Source: Peptostreptococcaceae bacterium VA2
Lineage (GTDB): Bacteria > Bacillota > Clostridia > Peptostreptococcales > Peptostreptococcaceae
Length of the DNA stretch: 64,000 nucleotides
Assembly (NCBI GenBank): GCA_000686145.1
Contig: JMMB01000007.1
Span: 1,240,001-1,304,000 of the forward strand
Reading direction: 5' to 3'
Both the position numbers and the translations under genes were made by a program. Positions 18,717-27,325 of the stretch are shown in pieces (the first letter of the stretch is position 1; each line of letters begins with the position of its first letter). The notes beneath the pieces are model-generated. The model saw only the letters and a program-made list of their open reading frames with translations, ran no database searches and was not told the DNA's origin.

Positions 18717-18733
18717 TGTAACTAAATTGTAAT
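18717..18733 (+). promoter_or_regulatory. WalR-like (YycF) box
   Basis: TGTAAC-TAAAT-TGTAAT fits the TGTWAH-N5-TGTWAH consensus for the essential cell-wall regulator WalR. It lies 18 nt upstream of the -35 box of a secreted cell-wall-type protein, the position expected for an activator. The site and promoter fall in the 309-bp gap between rbsB and this gene. Confidence 0.55.
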
Positions 18734-18751
18734 TAAATATGCAAAAAATAG

Positions 18752-18780
18752 TTTACAAACTAGAAACAAGAGTGTATCAT
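18752..18780 (+). promoter_or_regulatory. Promoter of the SH3/3D gene
   Basis: TTTACA (18752-18757), 17-nt spacer, TATCAT (18775-18780); GTTAC-N6-GTAAC follows at about 18795-18811. Confidence 0.55.
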
Positions 18781-18842
18781 ATACTTATTAGAAAGTTACA
18801 AAAAAGTAACAAAGGTTAAAAAAGAGGGAATGGGGTGCTTTT

Positions 18843-19409
18843 ATGATAAAGAAATTTACAGTGCTATGTATGTTACTTAGTGCAGTTATATTTACACTAG
18901 GAGCAACAGAAACATTTGCGGATAGTATGGCAACAGCAACAACTAACTTGAATGTAAGAAGCGGACCATCAACTAAATATAAAGTGATAGGGTCTTTAAG
19001 TAAAAATAAATCAGTAACAGTATTAAGTAGTAGCAATGGTTGGAGCAAAGTAAAATTATCTAATAACAAACAGGGATGGGCAAGTAGCCAGTATATAAAA
19101 GCAGGATCGACAAATACAACTAATTCTCAAAATAAAGATAAAAAATCAGTTAATGTTGTAGCTACAGCTTATACTGGTTATAGTACAACATCAACAGGAC
19201 AAAAGCCAGTATGGGGAACAATAGCGGTAGATCCAAAAGTAATCCCATATGGAACTAAAGTATATATACCAAAGTTTGATCAAGTATTTATAGCAAACAA
19301 TTGTGGTGGAGCTATAAAAGGTAATAAAATAGATATATTTATGAATACAGAAAAGCAATGTTCTGATTGGGGAAGAAAAACTATAGAAATACAAATTCTT
19401 GGAAAATAA
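18843..19409 (+). CDS. Secreted SH3b plus 3D-domain cell-wall protein
   Basis: 188 residues. A signal peptide ends at about residue 26 (TETFA-DS). Residues ~30-85 form a bacterial SH3 domain (NLNVRSGPSTKYKVIGSL...GWASSQYI), which binds peptidoglycan. After an Asn/Thr-rich linker, residues ~105-187 form a 3D domain with a double-psi barrel: TAYTGYS, AVDPKVIPYGTKVYIP, GGAIKGNKIDIFM, which is related to lytic transglycosylases of the resuscitation/Stationary-phase type. Probably a peptidoglycan-modifying or wall-associated enzyme. A WalR-like box and a sigma-A promoter lie upstream. Confidence 0.88.
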   Translation: MIKKFTVLCMLLSAVIFTLGATETFADSMATATTNLNVRSGPSTKYKVIGSLSKNKSVTVLSSSNGWSKVKLSNNKQGWASSQYIKAGSTNTTNSQNKDKKSVNVVATAYTGYSTTSTGQKPVWGTIAVDPKVIPYGTKVYIPKFDQVFIANNCGGAIKGNKIDIFMNTEKQCSDWGRKTIEIQILGK

Positions 19410-19429
19410 TAAATTATTGTATATATAAT

Positions 19430-19459
19430 AAAGTGGAGAGCATATGCTCTCCACTTTTT
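19430..19459. terminator. Bidirectional terminator
   Basis: AAAGTGGAGAGCAT pairs with ATGCTCTCCACTTTTT. It lies between two convergent genes. Confidence 0.85.
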
Positions 19460-19476
19460 ACTTACAAATATATTTT

Positions 19477-20586
19477 TTATTTCTCTAATATTCTTTTTTT
19501 GATTTTAGATTTAATAGTACTTTCTATTTCATCTAACATCTTTTGATTTTTAGGATCTATAAAAAGGCAAGTATAACCTTTTTCGCCAGCTCTACCACAT
19601 CTACCTATACGATGTACATAAGACTCTACACTTTCTGGAATGTCATAATTATAAATATGACTAACACCACTAACATCTAAACCACGAGCGGCAACGTCAG
19701 TAGCTATTAGATATTGGATTTCAGCATTTCTAAAAGATTTCATAATTCTCTCACGCTTAGATTGAGTTATATCACTGTGAAGTTTAGCACAGTTAAATCC
19801 TTTTTTATAAAGATCTTCTTCAAGTTTGTCAGCTCTTACTTTAGTTCTGCAAAAGATTATAGACATAAAAGGGTTATCTTCATTTAAAACACTACATAAA
19901 GCTTCTTGTTTATGTCTATCAGTGCTTTCAACAACTTCTTGAACTATGTTTTCTAAAGTTATTTCTTTATTTTTTATAGAAACAACAGATGGATCATTCA
20001 TATATCTATAAGCTAGTTTTTTTACAGCCGAATCCATAGTAGCAGAGAAGCATAATATTTGACGTTTTTTTGGTGCAAAGGTCATTATAGATTCTATGTC
20101 ATTTTTAAATCCCATAAAAAGCATTTCATCAGCTTCATCTAACACTATAGTATTTAGCTTGCTAAGATCTATAGTTTTTCTCATAAGATGGTCTATAAGT
20201 CTACCAGGAGTAGCTATTATTAAATGAATATCTTTTTTTAACTTTTTAAGCTGAGACCCAATATCTTTACCACCATAAGCTGCAAGTACTCCAATGTTTT
20301 TACCCTCTTTTAGCTTATTGGCTTCTTCTGTAATTTGGATTGCTAATTCTCTAGTAGGAGATACTATTAAAGCTTGTACACAATTTTTAGATGTGTCTAT
20401 ATTTTCAAATATAGGAAGTAAAAAAGCTAAAGTTTTACCAGTACCCGTTTGAGCTTGAGCAATAACATCCTTTCCACTTTTGATAAGAGGGATGCTTTCC
20501 TCTTGTACAGGAGTAGGATTAGTTATACCATTTTTTTTTAAAACATTTATGATATCATCATTAATTTCTAAATTTTTAAAATTCAT
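19477..20586 (-). CDS. DEAD-box RNA helicase (CshA-like, short form)
   Basis: 369 residues from the ATG ending at 20586, chosen because AAAGGTAA lies 7 nt upstream; an ATG six codons earlier lacks a site. All helicase motifs are present: Q motif (NPTPVQEESIPL), AQTGTGKT, PTRELA, TPGR, DEAD, SAT, and HRIGRCGRAG. The chain stops soon after the second RecA domain with a basic tail (KSKIKKRILEK), so it lacks the RNA-binding C-terminal extension of CshA or DbpA. It unwinds RNA duplexes, probably in ribosome assembly or mRNA decay. Confidence 0.92.
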   Translation of the reverse strand: MNFKNLEINDDIINVLKKNGITNPTPVQEESIPLIKSGKDVIAQAQTGTGKTLAFLLPIFENIDTSKNCVQALIVSPTRELAIQITEEANKLKEGKNIGVLAAYGGKDIGSQLKKLKKDIHLIIATPGRLIDHLMRKTIDLSKLNTIVLDEADEMLFMGFKNDIESIMTFAPKKRQILCFSATMDSAVKKLAYRYMNDPSVVSIKNKEITLENIVQEVVESTDRHKQEALCSVLNEDNPFMSIIFCRTKVRADKLEEDLYKKGFNCAKLHSDITQSKRERIMKSFRNAEIQYLIATDVAARGLDVSGVSHIYNYDIPESVESYVHRIGRCGRAGEKGYTCLFIDPKNQKMLDEIESTIKSKIKKRILEK

Positions 20587-20920
20587 AAATAAGTTACCTT
20601 TCATTTAAAACAAAATTTTATTTTAATAATAAGCCTATTTTAGGCTATTTAAATTGTAATTTAACCAGATTTTACTTTCTATATAATAGCATAATAGCTA
20701 AATTAATACTAATAAATTTATAAATAGAAATTATCCTACCTTATATAAGGCAAAATACTTGATAATATCATTCCTAAATGTATTAAATAATATATTATAA
20801 AAATAATAAAAGTAGTTAGTAAATAATTACTGATATATTATAGACGCAAAAAGGAAAAAACTAATATATAACTATTAATAAAAAATTAAACAAACTTACT
20901 AATCCAAGAAGGTGAAGAAA
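20587..20920. other. Divergent intergenic region, helicase / carboxypeptidase
   Basis: 334 bp without a gene. It holds a short hairpin AGCCTA-TTT-TAGGCT (20632-20646), within the likely 5' leader of the helicase, and a 12-bp palindrome CCTTATATAAGG (20739-20750) of unknown use. I see no riboswitch or small ORF with a ribosome site. Confidence 0.5.
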
Positions 20921-22111
20921 ATGAAAAACGGAGCAAAAAAATTACTAGTTCTAAGTATCATCGTTGCTTTTTTAACTCCTAATTTTGTTTATGCTAAGGA
21001 GAAAAAAAATGTAGATAAGTTTTCAAAGTCATCAATACTTATAGACCAAGATACTGGCAGAGTTTTATATGAGAAAGAATCAGATGTAAAAAGTCCTTTA
21101 GCTAGTTTAAGTAAAATGATGACATTTTTAATTGCAATAGAAGCAATCGAAAGTAATGAAGTAAAAAAAGAAGACATAATAACTATAGACAAATCTATTG
21201 CTAAAGTAAATGGATCAAGCTATCATCTAAAAGAAGGTGAAAAAGTACCATTAATAGAGCTTATGAAGGGGCTTATGATAGTATCTGGAAATGATGCAGC
21301 AGTAGCTATATCAAAACATATAGGAGGAGACACTGATAAATTTGTAAAAAGAATGAATGATAAATGCCAAAAAATTGGTATGATAAATACTCATTTTGTT
21401 AATCCACATGGGCTTCCTATATATGACTTGCAAAATCCTTCTAAGCCACCAAAAGAAAATATATCTACAGCTAGAGATATAGCTATATTAGGTAAGTATA
21501 TGTTTGATAACTATGAAAAACAAGTAGTAGCTATAACTAATATGGAAATTTACTCAAACCCTGCTAGAAGTTTTCAAAAAAATAATACAAATGCTGCACT
21601 GCTTAGTATGTTACCTAATGTAGATGGAATAAAAACAGGATATACAGGAAATGCTGGATATTGTTTATCTTTCTCTATGGTAGTTGAAAAAGATGAAAAG
21701 AACGAAAAACAGCATAGATTAATAGGAGTTACATTAGGAGCAAATCATAAAAACAAAAGACTAGGAGCAGCTTTAAGTATGCTTAATTATGGTAAGGAAA
21801 ACTTCTCTACAAGTAAAGTAATGCAAAAAGATAAATTAATAGGTAAAAAATATATAAAAGGAATAAATGAATTAGAAGTAAAGCTTATAGCAGATAAAGA
21901 ACTTTATACGATATTAGAAAATGATGAAACTCTAAACTCTCAAATAACTTTTAAAGAAATAAACTATCCAATTAAAAAAGGTGATGTAGTTGGGGTAATA
22001 AAATATTATACAAATAATGGAGAAATACTAGGTAGTGTAAATATAGTCAGTGCCAATGATGTAGATAACGCATCTTTTAAAAGTAAAATAAAAATGATAT
22101 TTACTGATTAG
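20921..22111 (+). CDS. D-alanyl-D-alanine carboxypeptidase (DacF/PBP5 type)
   Basis: 396 residues from the ATG at 20921; AAGAAGGTGA lies just upstream and includes an in-frame GTG that is better read as part of the ribosome site. A signal peptide ends at about residue 25 (VYA-KE). Active-site motifs of the S11 peptidase family: SLSK at 62-65 (nucleophile and Lys), SGND near 128, and KTG in DGIKTGYTG near 246. The ~100-residue C-terminal domain is the beta-sandwich of PBP5-like enzymes, but no C-terminal membrane helix is obvious. It trims the terminal D-Ala from peptidoglycan stems, in sporulation or normal growth. Confidence 0.9.
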   Translation: MKNGAKKLLVLSIIVAFLTPNFVYAKEKKNVDKFSKSSILIDQDTGRVLYEKESDVKSPLASLSKMMTFLIAIEAIESNEVKKEDIITIDKSIAKVNGSSYHLKEGEKVPLIELMKGLMIVSGNDAAVAISKHIGGDTDKFVKRMNDKCQKIGMINTHFVNPHGLPIYDLQNPSKPPKENISTARDIAILGKYMFDNYEKQVVAITNMEIYSNPARSFQKNNTNAALLSMLPNVDGIKTGYTGNAGYCLSFSMVVEKDEKNEKQHRLIGVTLGANHKNKRLGAALSMLNYGKENFSTSKVMQKDKLIGKKYIKGINELEVKLIADKELYTILENDETLNSQITFKEINYPIKKGDVVGVIKYYTNNGEILGSVNIVSANDVDNASFKSKIKMIFTD

Positions 22112-22173
22112 ATAAGGCGATAATTGTATATAATTTATACAAAAAAGGATAAAAATAAAAGATATAAAAAATA

Positions 22174-22202
22174 TTGTAATTTAAAATCACCTATGATATA
22201 CT
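22174..22202 (+). promoter_or_regulatory. Promoter of rpsB-tsf
   Basis: TTGTAA (22174-22179), 17-nt spacer, TATACT (22197-22202). This gives a leader of about 110 nt before rpsB. Confidence 0.6.
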
Positions 22203-22229
22203 ACTAGAGGTGAAAAAAATAAAATAAAT

Positions 22230-22300
22230 CACACACGACAATGGGATCCTGGGAAGGTGCCTAACAGGTTTTTTTGGGAGATGATCATGTCGGAGGTATA
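22230..22300 (+). ncRNA. Structured rpsB leader (candidate S2 autoregulatory element)
   Basis: Nested pairings are visible: CGACA (22236-22240) with TGTCG (22288-22292), GATC (22245-22248) with GATC (22283-22286), and CCTG (22248-22251) with CAGG (22265-22268). The block is clearly more GC-rich than its surroundings and ends just before the rpsB ribosome site. Ribosomal protein genes are often controlled by binding of their product to such leaders; that use here is an inference. Confidence 0.55.
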
Positions 22301-22319
22301 AAACCAAGGAGGAAATATA

Positions 22320-23033
22320 ATGTCAGTAATATCAATGAAACAATTATTAGAAGCTGGAGTTCACTTCGGACACCAAACAAGAAGATGGAACCCTAAAATG
22401 GCTAAGTATATATTCACAGAAAGAAACGGAATATATATAATAGACTTACAAAAAACTGTAAAGAAAGCTGAAGAAGCTTACAGAGCTATGAAAGAAGTAG
22501 CTGAAACTGGAAAGCCAGTTTTATTCGTAGGAACTAAGAAACAAGCTCAAGAAGCTATAAAAGAAGAAGCTGAAAGATGTGGAATGTTCTACGTTAACGA
22601 AAGATGGTTAGGTGGAATGTTAACAAACCACAAAACTATCCAAACTAGAATAAAAAAATTAAGAGAATTAGAAAAAATGGAAGCTGAAGGTGTATTCAAC
22701 GTTCTTCCTAAAAAAGAAGTTATAAAATTAAGAGCTGAAAAAGAAAAATTAGAAAAATACTTAAACGGTATGAAAGATATGCCTGAATTACCAGGAGCTA
22801 TGTTCATAGTTGACCCAAGAAAAGAAAACATAGCAATACAAGAAGCTCACAGATTAGGAATTCCTGTATTCGGAATAGTTGATACTAACTGTGATCCAGA
22901 AGAATTAGATTTCGCTATCCCAGGTAATGATGATGCTATAAGAGCTGTAAAATTAATAACTGCTGCTATGGCAACTGCTATAATAGAAGGTAGACAAGCT
23001 ACTGAAGAAGAAACTACTGAAGAACAAGCATAA
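22320..23033 (+). CDS. rpsB: Ribosomal protein uS2
   Basis: 237 residues. [27 protein letters not shown] and the later [31 protein letters not shown] are unmistakable S2 signatures. It binds at the head-body junction of the 30S subunit and is needed for S1 recruitment. AGGAGG lies 7 nt upstream. Codon use is clearly of the highly expressed type (many AAC, TTC, GAAGCT). It is followed by tsf, the usual partner, with a hairpin between. Confidence 0.98.
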   Translation: MSVISMKQLLEAGVHFGHQTRRWNPKMAKYIFTERNGIYIIDLQKTVKKAEEAYRAMKEVAETGKPVLFVGTKKQAQEAIKEEAERCGMFYVNERWLGGMLTNHKTIQTRIKKLRELEKMEAEGVFNVLPKKEVIKLRAEKEKLEKYLNGMKDMPELPGAMFIVDPRKENIAIQEAHRLGIPVFGIVDTNCDPEELDFAIPGNDDAIRAVKLITAAMATAIIEGRQATEEETTEEQA

Positions 23034-23050
23034 TCAAAAAATAACAACTG

Positions 23051-23080
23051 AATGGTAAGGGTCTAATAGCCCTTACCATT
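23051..23080 (+). repeat. rpsB-tsf intercistronic hairpin
   Basis: AATGGTAAGGG (23051-23061) pairs with CCCTTACCATT (23070-23080). There is no T-tract; it may attenuate or process the rpsB-tsf mRNA. Confidence 0.7.
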
Positions 23081-23104
23081 AATAATATATAGGAGGTAAC
23101 TCAA

Positions 23105-24013
23105 ATGGCTATAACTGCACAAATGGTTAAAGAGTTAAGAGAAGGTACTGGCGCTGGAATGATGGACTGTAAAAAAGCTTTAGTAGAAGCTGAAGGAAAC
23201 ATAGAAAGAGCCGTAGATATATTAAGAGAAAAAGGTTTATCTAAAGCTGCTAAGAAAGCTGATAGAGTAGCTGCTGAAGGTTTAGTTACTATAGAGATGA
23301 ACGAAGATAACACAGTTGCTTCAATGGTAGAAGTAAACTCAGAAACAGATTTCGTTGCTAAAAACGAAGACTTCAAAACTTTCGTTAAAGATGCTGCTAA
23401 GATGGCTTTAGCAACAGCTAAAGAAGATGTAGAAGGATTATTATCTGAAACTCATACTGAAGGAATTGCATTATCTGAAGTATTAAACAACAGAATAGCT
23501 ACTATAGGAGAAAAGCTAGACTTAAGAAGATTTGTTAAGGTAACTACTGAAGGACAAATCGCTGGATACATACACGGAGCTGGAAAAATAGGTGTATTAG
23601 TTGAGATGAAAACTGCTTCAAAAGATGCTGAAGTTATAACTATGGGAAGAGATATAGCAATGCAAGTTGCTGCAATGAATCCTAAGTACGTTTCAAGAAA
23701 TGATATAGATCAAGAATACATAGCTCATGAAACTGAAATATTAACTCAACAAGCTTTAAACGAAGGAAAACCAGCTAATATAGTTGAGAAGATGATAAAA
23801 GGTAGATTAGAGAAACAATTAAAAGAAGTTTGTTTATTAGAACAACCTTTTGTTAAAAACCCTGATTTAACAATAAAACAACTAGTAGCTGAAACTGCTA
23901 AAAAAGTAGATGCAGAAATCGAAGTTGTTAGAGTTGTAAGATTCGAAGTTGGAGAAGGTATAGCAAGGAAAGAAGAAAACTTTGCAGAAGAAGTTGCTAA
24001 GCAGCTTAAGTAA
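23105..24013 (+). CDS. tsf: Translation elongation factor Ts
   Basis: 302 residues. The N-terminal UBA-like segment VKELREGTGAGMMDCKKALVEAEGNIERAVDILREKG and the core TDFVAKNEDFKTFV motif identify EF-Ts. It swaps GDP for GTP on EF-Tu. Strong GGAGGTAAC ribosome site and highly expressed codon use. A rho-independent terminator follows directly. Confidence 0.98.
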   Translation: MAITAQMVKELREGTGAGMMDCKKALVEAEGNIERAVDILREKGLSKAAKKADRVAAEGLVTIEMNEDNTVASMVEVNSETDFVAKNEDFKTFVKDAAKMALATAKEDVEGLLSETHTEGIALSEVLNNRIATIGEKLDLRRFVKVTTEGQIAGYIHGAGKIGVLVEMKTASKDAEVITMGRDIAMQVAAMNPKYVSRNDIDQEYIAHETEILTQQALNEGKPANIVEKMIKGRLEKQLKEVCLLEQPFVKNPDLTIKQLVAETAKKVDAEIEVVRVVRFEVGEGIARKEENFAEEVAKQLK

Positions 24014-24019
24014 TTATTA

Positions 24020-24049
24020 AAAGAGAACACTTAAGTGTTCTCTTTTTTT
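24020..24049 (+). terminator. Terminator after tsf
   Basis: AAAGAGAACACTT pairs with AAGTGTTCTCTTTTTTT. Confidence 0.9.
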
Positions 24050-24138
24050 AAGAAAACTAAATTAGAGTAATATTCATAAAGATTGTAAAAGATATATATA
24101 TGAAATTGATTTTAGTTCAAAATAGGAGGATTTCTAAA

Positions 24139-24843
24139 ATGAGTAACCCAATGTACAAAAGAGTACTGCTAAAACTTAGCGGAGAAGCATTATCAGGAGA
24201 TAAAGGCTTTGGAATAAACAACGATGTTGTCAATGAAATAGCTATAGCTATCAAAAAAATTCAACAAGTAGGTGTTGAGGTATCGGTTGTAGTAGGTGGA
24301 GGAAACTTCTGGAGAGGAAGAACTTCAGAAGGAATGGACAGAACTACAGCAGATTATATCGGAATGCTTGCAACAGTTATGAACTCTATGGCATTACAAG
24401 ATGCCCTTGAAAATATAGATGTACAAACAAGAGTTCAAACAGCTATAGAAATGAGACAAATAGCAGAACCGTACATAAGAAGAAAAGCAGTTAGACATCT
24501 AGAAAAAGAAAGAGTAGTTATATTTGGTGCAGGAACAGGAAATCCGTATTTCTCAACAGATACAGCTGCAGCACTGCGTGCTGCCGAGATGGAAGCTGAA
24601 GTTATATTACTTGCTAAAAATGTTGATGCAGTATATGATAAAGATCCAAAAGTGCATGACGATGCAGTTAAATTTGAAGAGTTAACATACATAGAAGTTC
24701 TTCAAAAAGAACTTAAAGTTATGGACTCAACTGCTACATCTTTATGTATGGATAATAAAATACCTATAAAGGTATTTGAACTATCAACAGAGAATATAAT
24801 AAGAGCAGTAATGGGCGAAAATATAGGAACAACAGTAAGATAA
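24139..24843 (+). CDS. pyrH: UMP kinase
   Basis: 234 residues from the ATG at 24139, set by GGAGGA 8 nt upstream; a reading from 24100 has no ribosome site. Amino-acid kinase family: [20 protein letters not shown] at the start, [33 protein letters not shown], and [23 protein letters not shown] with the UMP/ATP contacts. It makes UDP from UMP for nucleic acid and cell-wall precursors. Start of the pyrH-frr-uppS-cdsA block. Confidence 0.97.
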   Translation: MSNPMYKRVLLKLSGEALSGDKGFGINNDVVNEIAIAIKKIQQVGVEVSVVVGGGNFWRGRTSEGMDRTTADYIGMLATVMNSMALQDALENIDVQTRVQTAIEMRQIAEPYIRRKAVRHLEKERVVIFGAGTGNPYFSTDTAAALRAAEMEAEVILLAKNVDAVYDKDPKVHDDAVKFEELTYIEVLQKELKVMDSTATSLCMDNKIPIKVFELSTENIIRAVMGENIGTTVR

Positions 24844-24881
24844 TAAATTAAAATCTATATGTATAGTAGGAGGACGAAAGA

Positions 24882-25439
24882 ATGAAATTAGAATTACACA
24901 AAGAATTAGAAACTAAAATGAACAAAACTATAGATGCACTTAAGCATGAATATACTACAATAAGAGCTGGTAGAGCAAATGCTAAGATGTTAGACAAAAT
25001 AAGAGTAGACTACTATGGAACACCAACTCCAGTGAATCAAGTAGGAGCAATATCAGTTCCAGAACCAAGAACAATAATGATAAGCCCTTGGGATAAAAGT
25101 GCTATGGCTGAAATAGAAAAAGCTATAAGAAACTCTGACTTAGGTCTTAATCCAACTAATGACGGTAGTGTTATAAGACTATCAGTTCCAGTTTTAACAG
25201 AAGAGAGAAGAAAAGAATTAGGAAAGAAAGCTCATAAAGTATCTGAAGAATACAAAGTAAGATTAAGAAATGAAAGAAGAGACGCCAATGATTCATTAAA
25301 GAAAATGGAAAAAGAAGGCGAAATAAGTGAAGATGAATTAAAGAAAGCTCAAGATGAAGTTCAAAAGATAACTGATAAATTCATCAAAGAAGTAGATGCA
25401 TTAGCAGTAGCTAAAGAAAAGGATATAATGGAGGTATAA
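24882..25439 (+). CDS. frr: Ribosome recycling factor
   Basis: 185 residues, the normal length. Sequences KTIDALKHEYTTIRAGRANAKMLDKIRVDYYGTPTPVNQVG and LTEERRKELGKKAHKVSEEYKVRLRNERRDAND define the family. With EF-G it splits the post-termination ribosome. AGGAGGACGAAAGA precedes the start. Confidence 0.98.
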   Translation: MKLELHKELETKMNKTIDALKHEYTTIRAGRANAKMLDKIRVDYYGTPTPVNQVGAISVPEPRTIMISPWDKSAMAEIEKAIRNSDLGLNPTNDGSVIRLSVPVLTEERRKELGKKAHKVSEEYKVRLRNERRDANDSLKKMEKEGEISEDELKKAQDEVQKITDKFIKEVDALAVAKEKDIMEV

Positions 25440-25441
25440 TA

Positions 25442-25645
25442 TTGGAAAAATATTATAACCTTTTGGGCCTTCAGGTAATTGATGTAGAAAATTTTTTTAA
25501 AGAACAAAATATAAATTACACTATAAAAACTATAAAAGGTAAAAAAGACCAAGAGAAATTAACTGTTTTTAAGGTCATAAAAATATCAGATATAGAAGAT
25601 GGTGTAGAACTATTAATCACAAATTTTTCTGACTCCTTAAAATAG
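25442..25645 (+). CDS. Small hypothetical protein between frr and uppS
   Basis: 67 residues from a TTG at 25442; GGAGG ends 7 nt before it, inside the end of frr, and no other start fits. The sequence MEKYYNLLGLQVIDVENFFKEQNINYTI... resembles a small alpha/beta domain with a central charged stretch; I do not recognise a named family. Its position inside a conserved translation and membrane-lipid operon and its strong ribosome site argue that it is a true gene. Confidence 0.65.
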   Translation: MEKYYNLLGLQVIDVENFFKEQNINYTIKTIKGKKDQEKLTVFKVIKISDIEDGVELLITNFSDSLK

Positions 25646-25674
25646 GGGGTCAGATTACTTGTTGGAGGCATAAT

Positions 25675-26400
25675 ATGAATTCATACGACATAGACTTAAA
25701 TAAAGTGCCTACTCATATAGCTATAATAATGGATGGGAATGGAAGATGGGCAAAATCTAAATTCTTACCAAGAACAGCAGGACATAAAGCTGGAGTAGAA
25801 ACTATAAGAAAAGTGCTAAAAGAGTGTCAAAGGTTGGGTGTTAAGCATTTGACATTATATGCGTTTTCGACAGAAAATTGGAAAAGACCTAAACTTGAAG
25901 TAGATACATTAATGAACTTATTATCAACATACTTAAAAAAAGAAGTAAGAGAACTACATAAAAATAACGTAAAAATTAGCACAATAGGGGATATAGATAA
26001 ACTTCCTAAATCTTGTGTAGATGAATTAGAGAGAGCATATGAACTTACTAAATTTAATACTAGTGTTAATTTAAACCTAGCATTAAACTATGGAGCAAGA
26101 TATGATATAAAAAATGCTGTAATAGATATAGTAAAAGATACAAAATGTGGTAAACTAGATATAAAAGACATAAACGAAGATACTATAACAAACTATTTAA
26201 GCACAAAGTCCATTAAAGAACCTGATTTAATAATAAGAACAAGTGGAGAACAAAGATTAAGTAACTTCCTACTTTGGGAAGCTGCATACTCTGAATTTTA
26301 CTTCACAGATATACATTGGCCAGATTTTAATGAAGAACAACTTCAAAAGGCTATATATGTATATCAAAATAGAGAGAGAAGGTTTGGTGGTCTTAAGTAA
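25675..26400 (+). CDS. uppS: Isoprenyl transferase (undecaprenyl diphosphate synthase)
   Basis: 241 residues. The catalytic segment AIIMDGNGRWAKSKFLPRTAGHKAG (~16-40) carries the essential Asp, and RTSGEQRLSNFLLWEAAYSEFYF (~185-207) the substrate-release region. It joins isopentenyl diphosphates in cis to farnesyl diphosphate, making the C55 carrier for peptidoglycan. Followed 12 nt later by cdsA. Confidence 0.97.
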   Translation: MNSYDIDLNKVPTHIAIIMDGNGRWAKSKFLPRTAGHKAGVETIRKVLKECQRLGVKHLTLYAFSTENWKRPKLEVDTLMNLLSTYLKKEVRELHKNNVKISTIGDIDKLPKSCVDELERAYELTKFNTSVNLNLALNYGARYDIKNAVIDIVKDTKCGKLDIKDINEDTITNYLSTKSIKEPDLIIRTSGEQRLSNFLLWEAAYSEFYFTDIHWPDFNEEQLQKAIYVYQNRERRFGGLK

Positions 26401-26412
26401 GGAGAATAAAAT

Positions 26413-27192
26413 ATGCTTACAAGAATTATTGCTGGGCTAGCCCTAGTACCATTATTTATATTTATAATAATAGGTGGACTTCCTTTATACATAGTAGAAG
26501 TAGCAATAGTTTCTATTGCTTTAAATGAATTCTATAAAGCATTTAAGGTAAAAAATATAAACCCATTATTTAATATAGGATATATATTTTCCGGTTATTT
26601 ACTAATTAAAAACATATATGGATTAGATGTACAATACTCATACGCGGTAGCATTTATACTATTCTTAATATCAATAACTTATTTACTAAGATGTAAAAAT
26701 GACATATTAGATATAGCTATGACATTTGTAGGAATTTTTTATGTAGCCATATTTTTGGATTTTATAGTATTAACACTAAATGATTTTGAATTTGGATATA
26801 TATATGTATGGCTTATATTTATAATATCTTTTGCAACGGACACATTTGCATACTTCACTGGATACCTATTTGGAAAGCATAAACTTATTCCAAAAGTAAG
26901 TCCTAAAAAGACAGTAGAGGGAAGTGTAGGGGGAATATTAGGAAGTACACTTTGTAGTATATTATTTGCATATATGTTTAAGCTAGCTATACTACCAATA
27001 GCGCTAATAGGAAGCATAGGAAGTATAGTAGCACAATTTGGAGATTTATTTGCATCTTCAATAAAGAGATATGTAGGCATAAAAGATTATGGAAAATTAA
27101 TACCGGGACATGGTGGTATATTAGATAGATTTGACAGTGTTATATTAGTAGCACCGTTTGTATATTATGCAATAATGTTCTTTATCAAGTAA
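26413..27192 (+). CDS. cdsA: Phosphatidate cytidylyltransferase
   Basis: 259 residues with about 7-8 membrane helices. The C-terminal signature KDYGKLIPGHGGILDRFDSVILVAPFVYY and SPKKTVEGSVGG define CDP-diacylglycerol synthase. It makes CDP-diacylglycerol from phosphatidate and CTP for phospholipid synthesis. It ends at a hairpin terminator that separates it from dxr. Confidence 0.96.
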   Translation: MLTRIIAGLALVPLFIFIIIGGLPLYIVEVAIVSIALNEFYKAFKVKNINPLFNIGYIFSGYLLIKNIYGLDVQYSYAVAFILFLISITYLLRCKNDILDIAMTFVGIFYVAIFLDFIVLTLNDFEFGYIYVWLIFIISFATDTFAYFTGYLFGKHKLIPKVSPKKTVEGSVGGILGSTLCSILFAYMFKLAILPIALIGSIGSIVAQFGDLFASSIKRYVGIKDYGKLIPGHGGILDRFDSVILVAPFVYYAIMFFIK

Positions 27193-27225
27193 GCTTCAGT
27201 TAATACTGAAGCTTTAATTGTTTTA
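27191..27225 (+). terminator. Terminator after cdsA
   Basis: AAGCTTCAGT (27191-27200) pairs with ACTGAAGCTT (27205-27214), then TAATTGTTTT; it overlaps the stop codon of cdsA. Confidence 0.7.
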
Positions 27226-27325
27226 TATGAAGTGAATTTTAATTCATATTTAATAATATTAGCTAAAATAATGGTATAATATAATGATATATAAAATTTG
27301 TTTATATTATAGAAAGGGAAATAAT

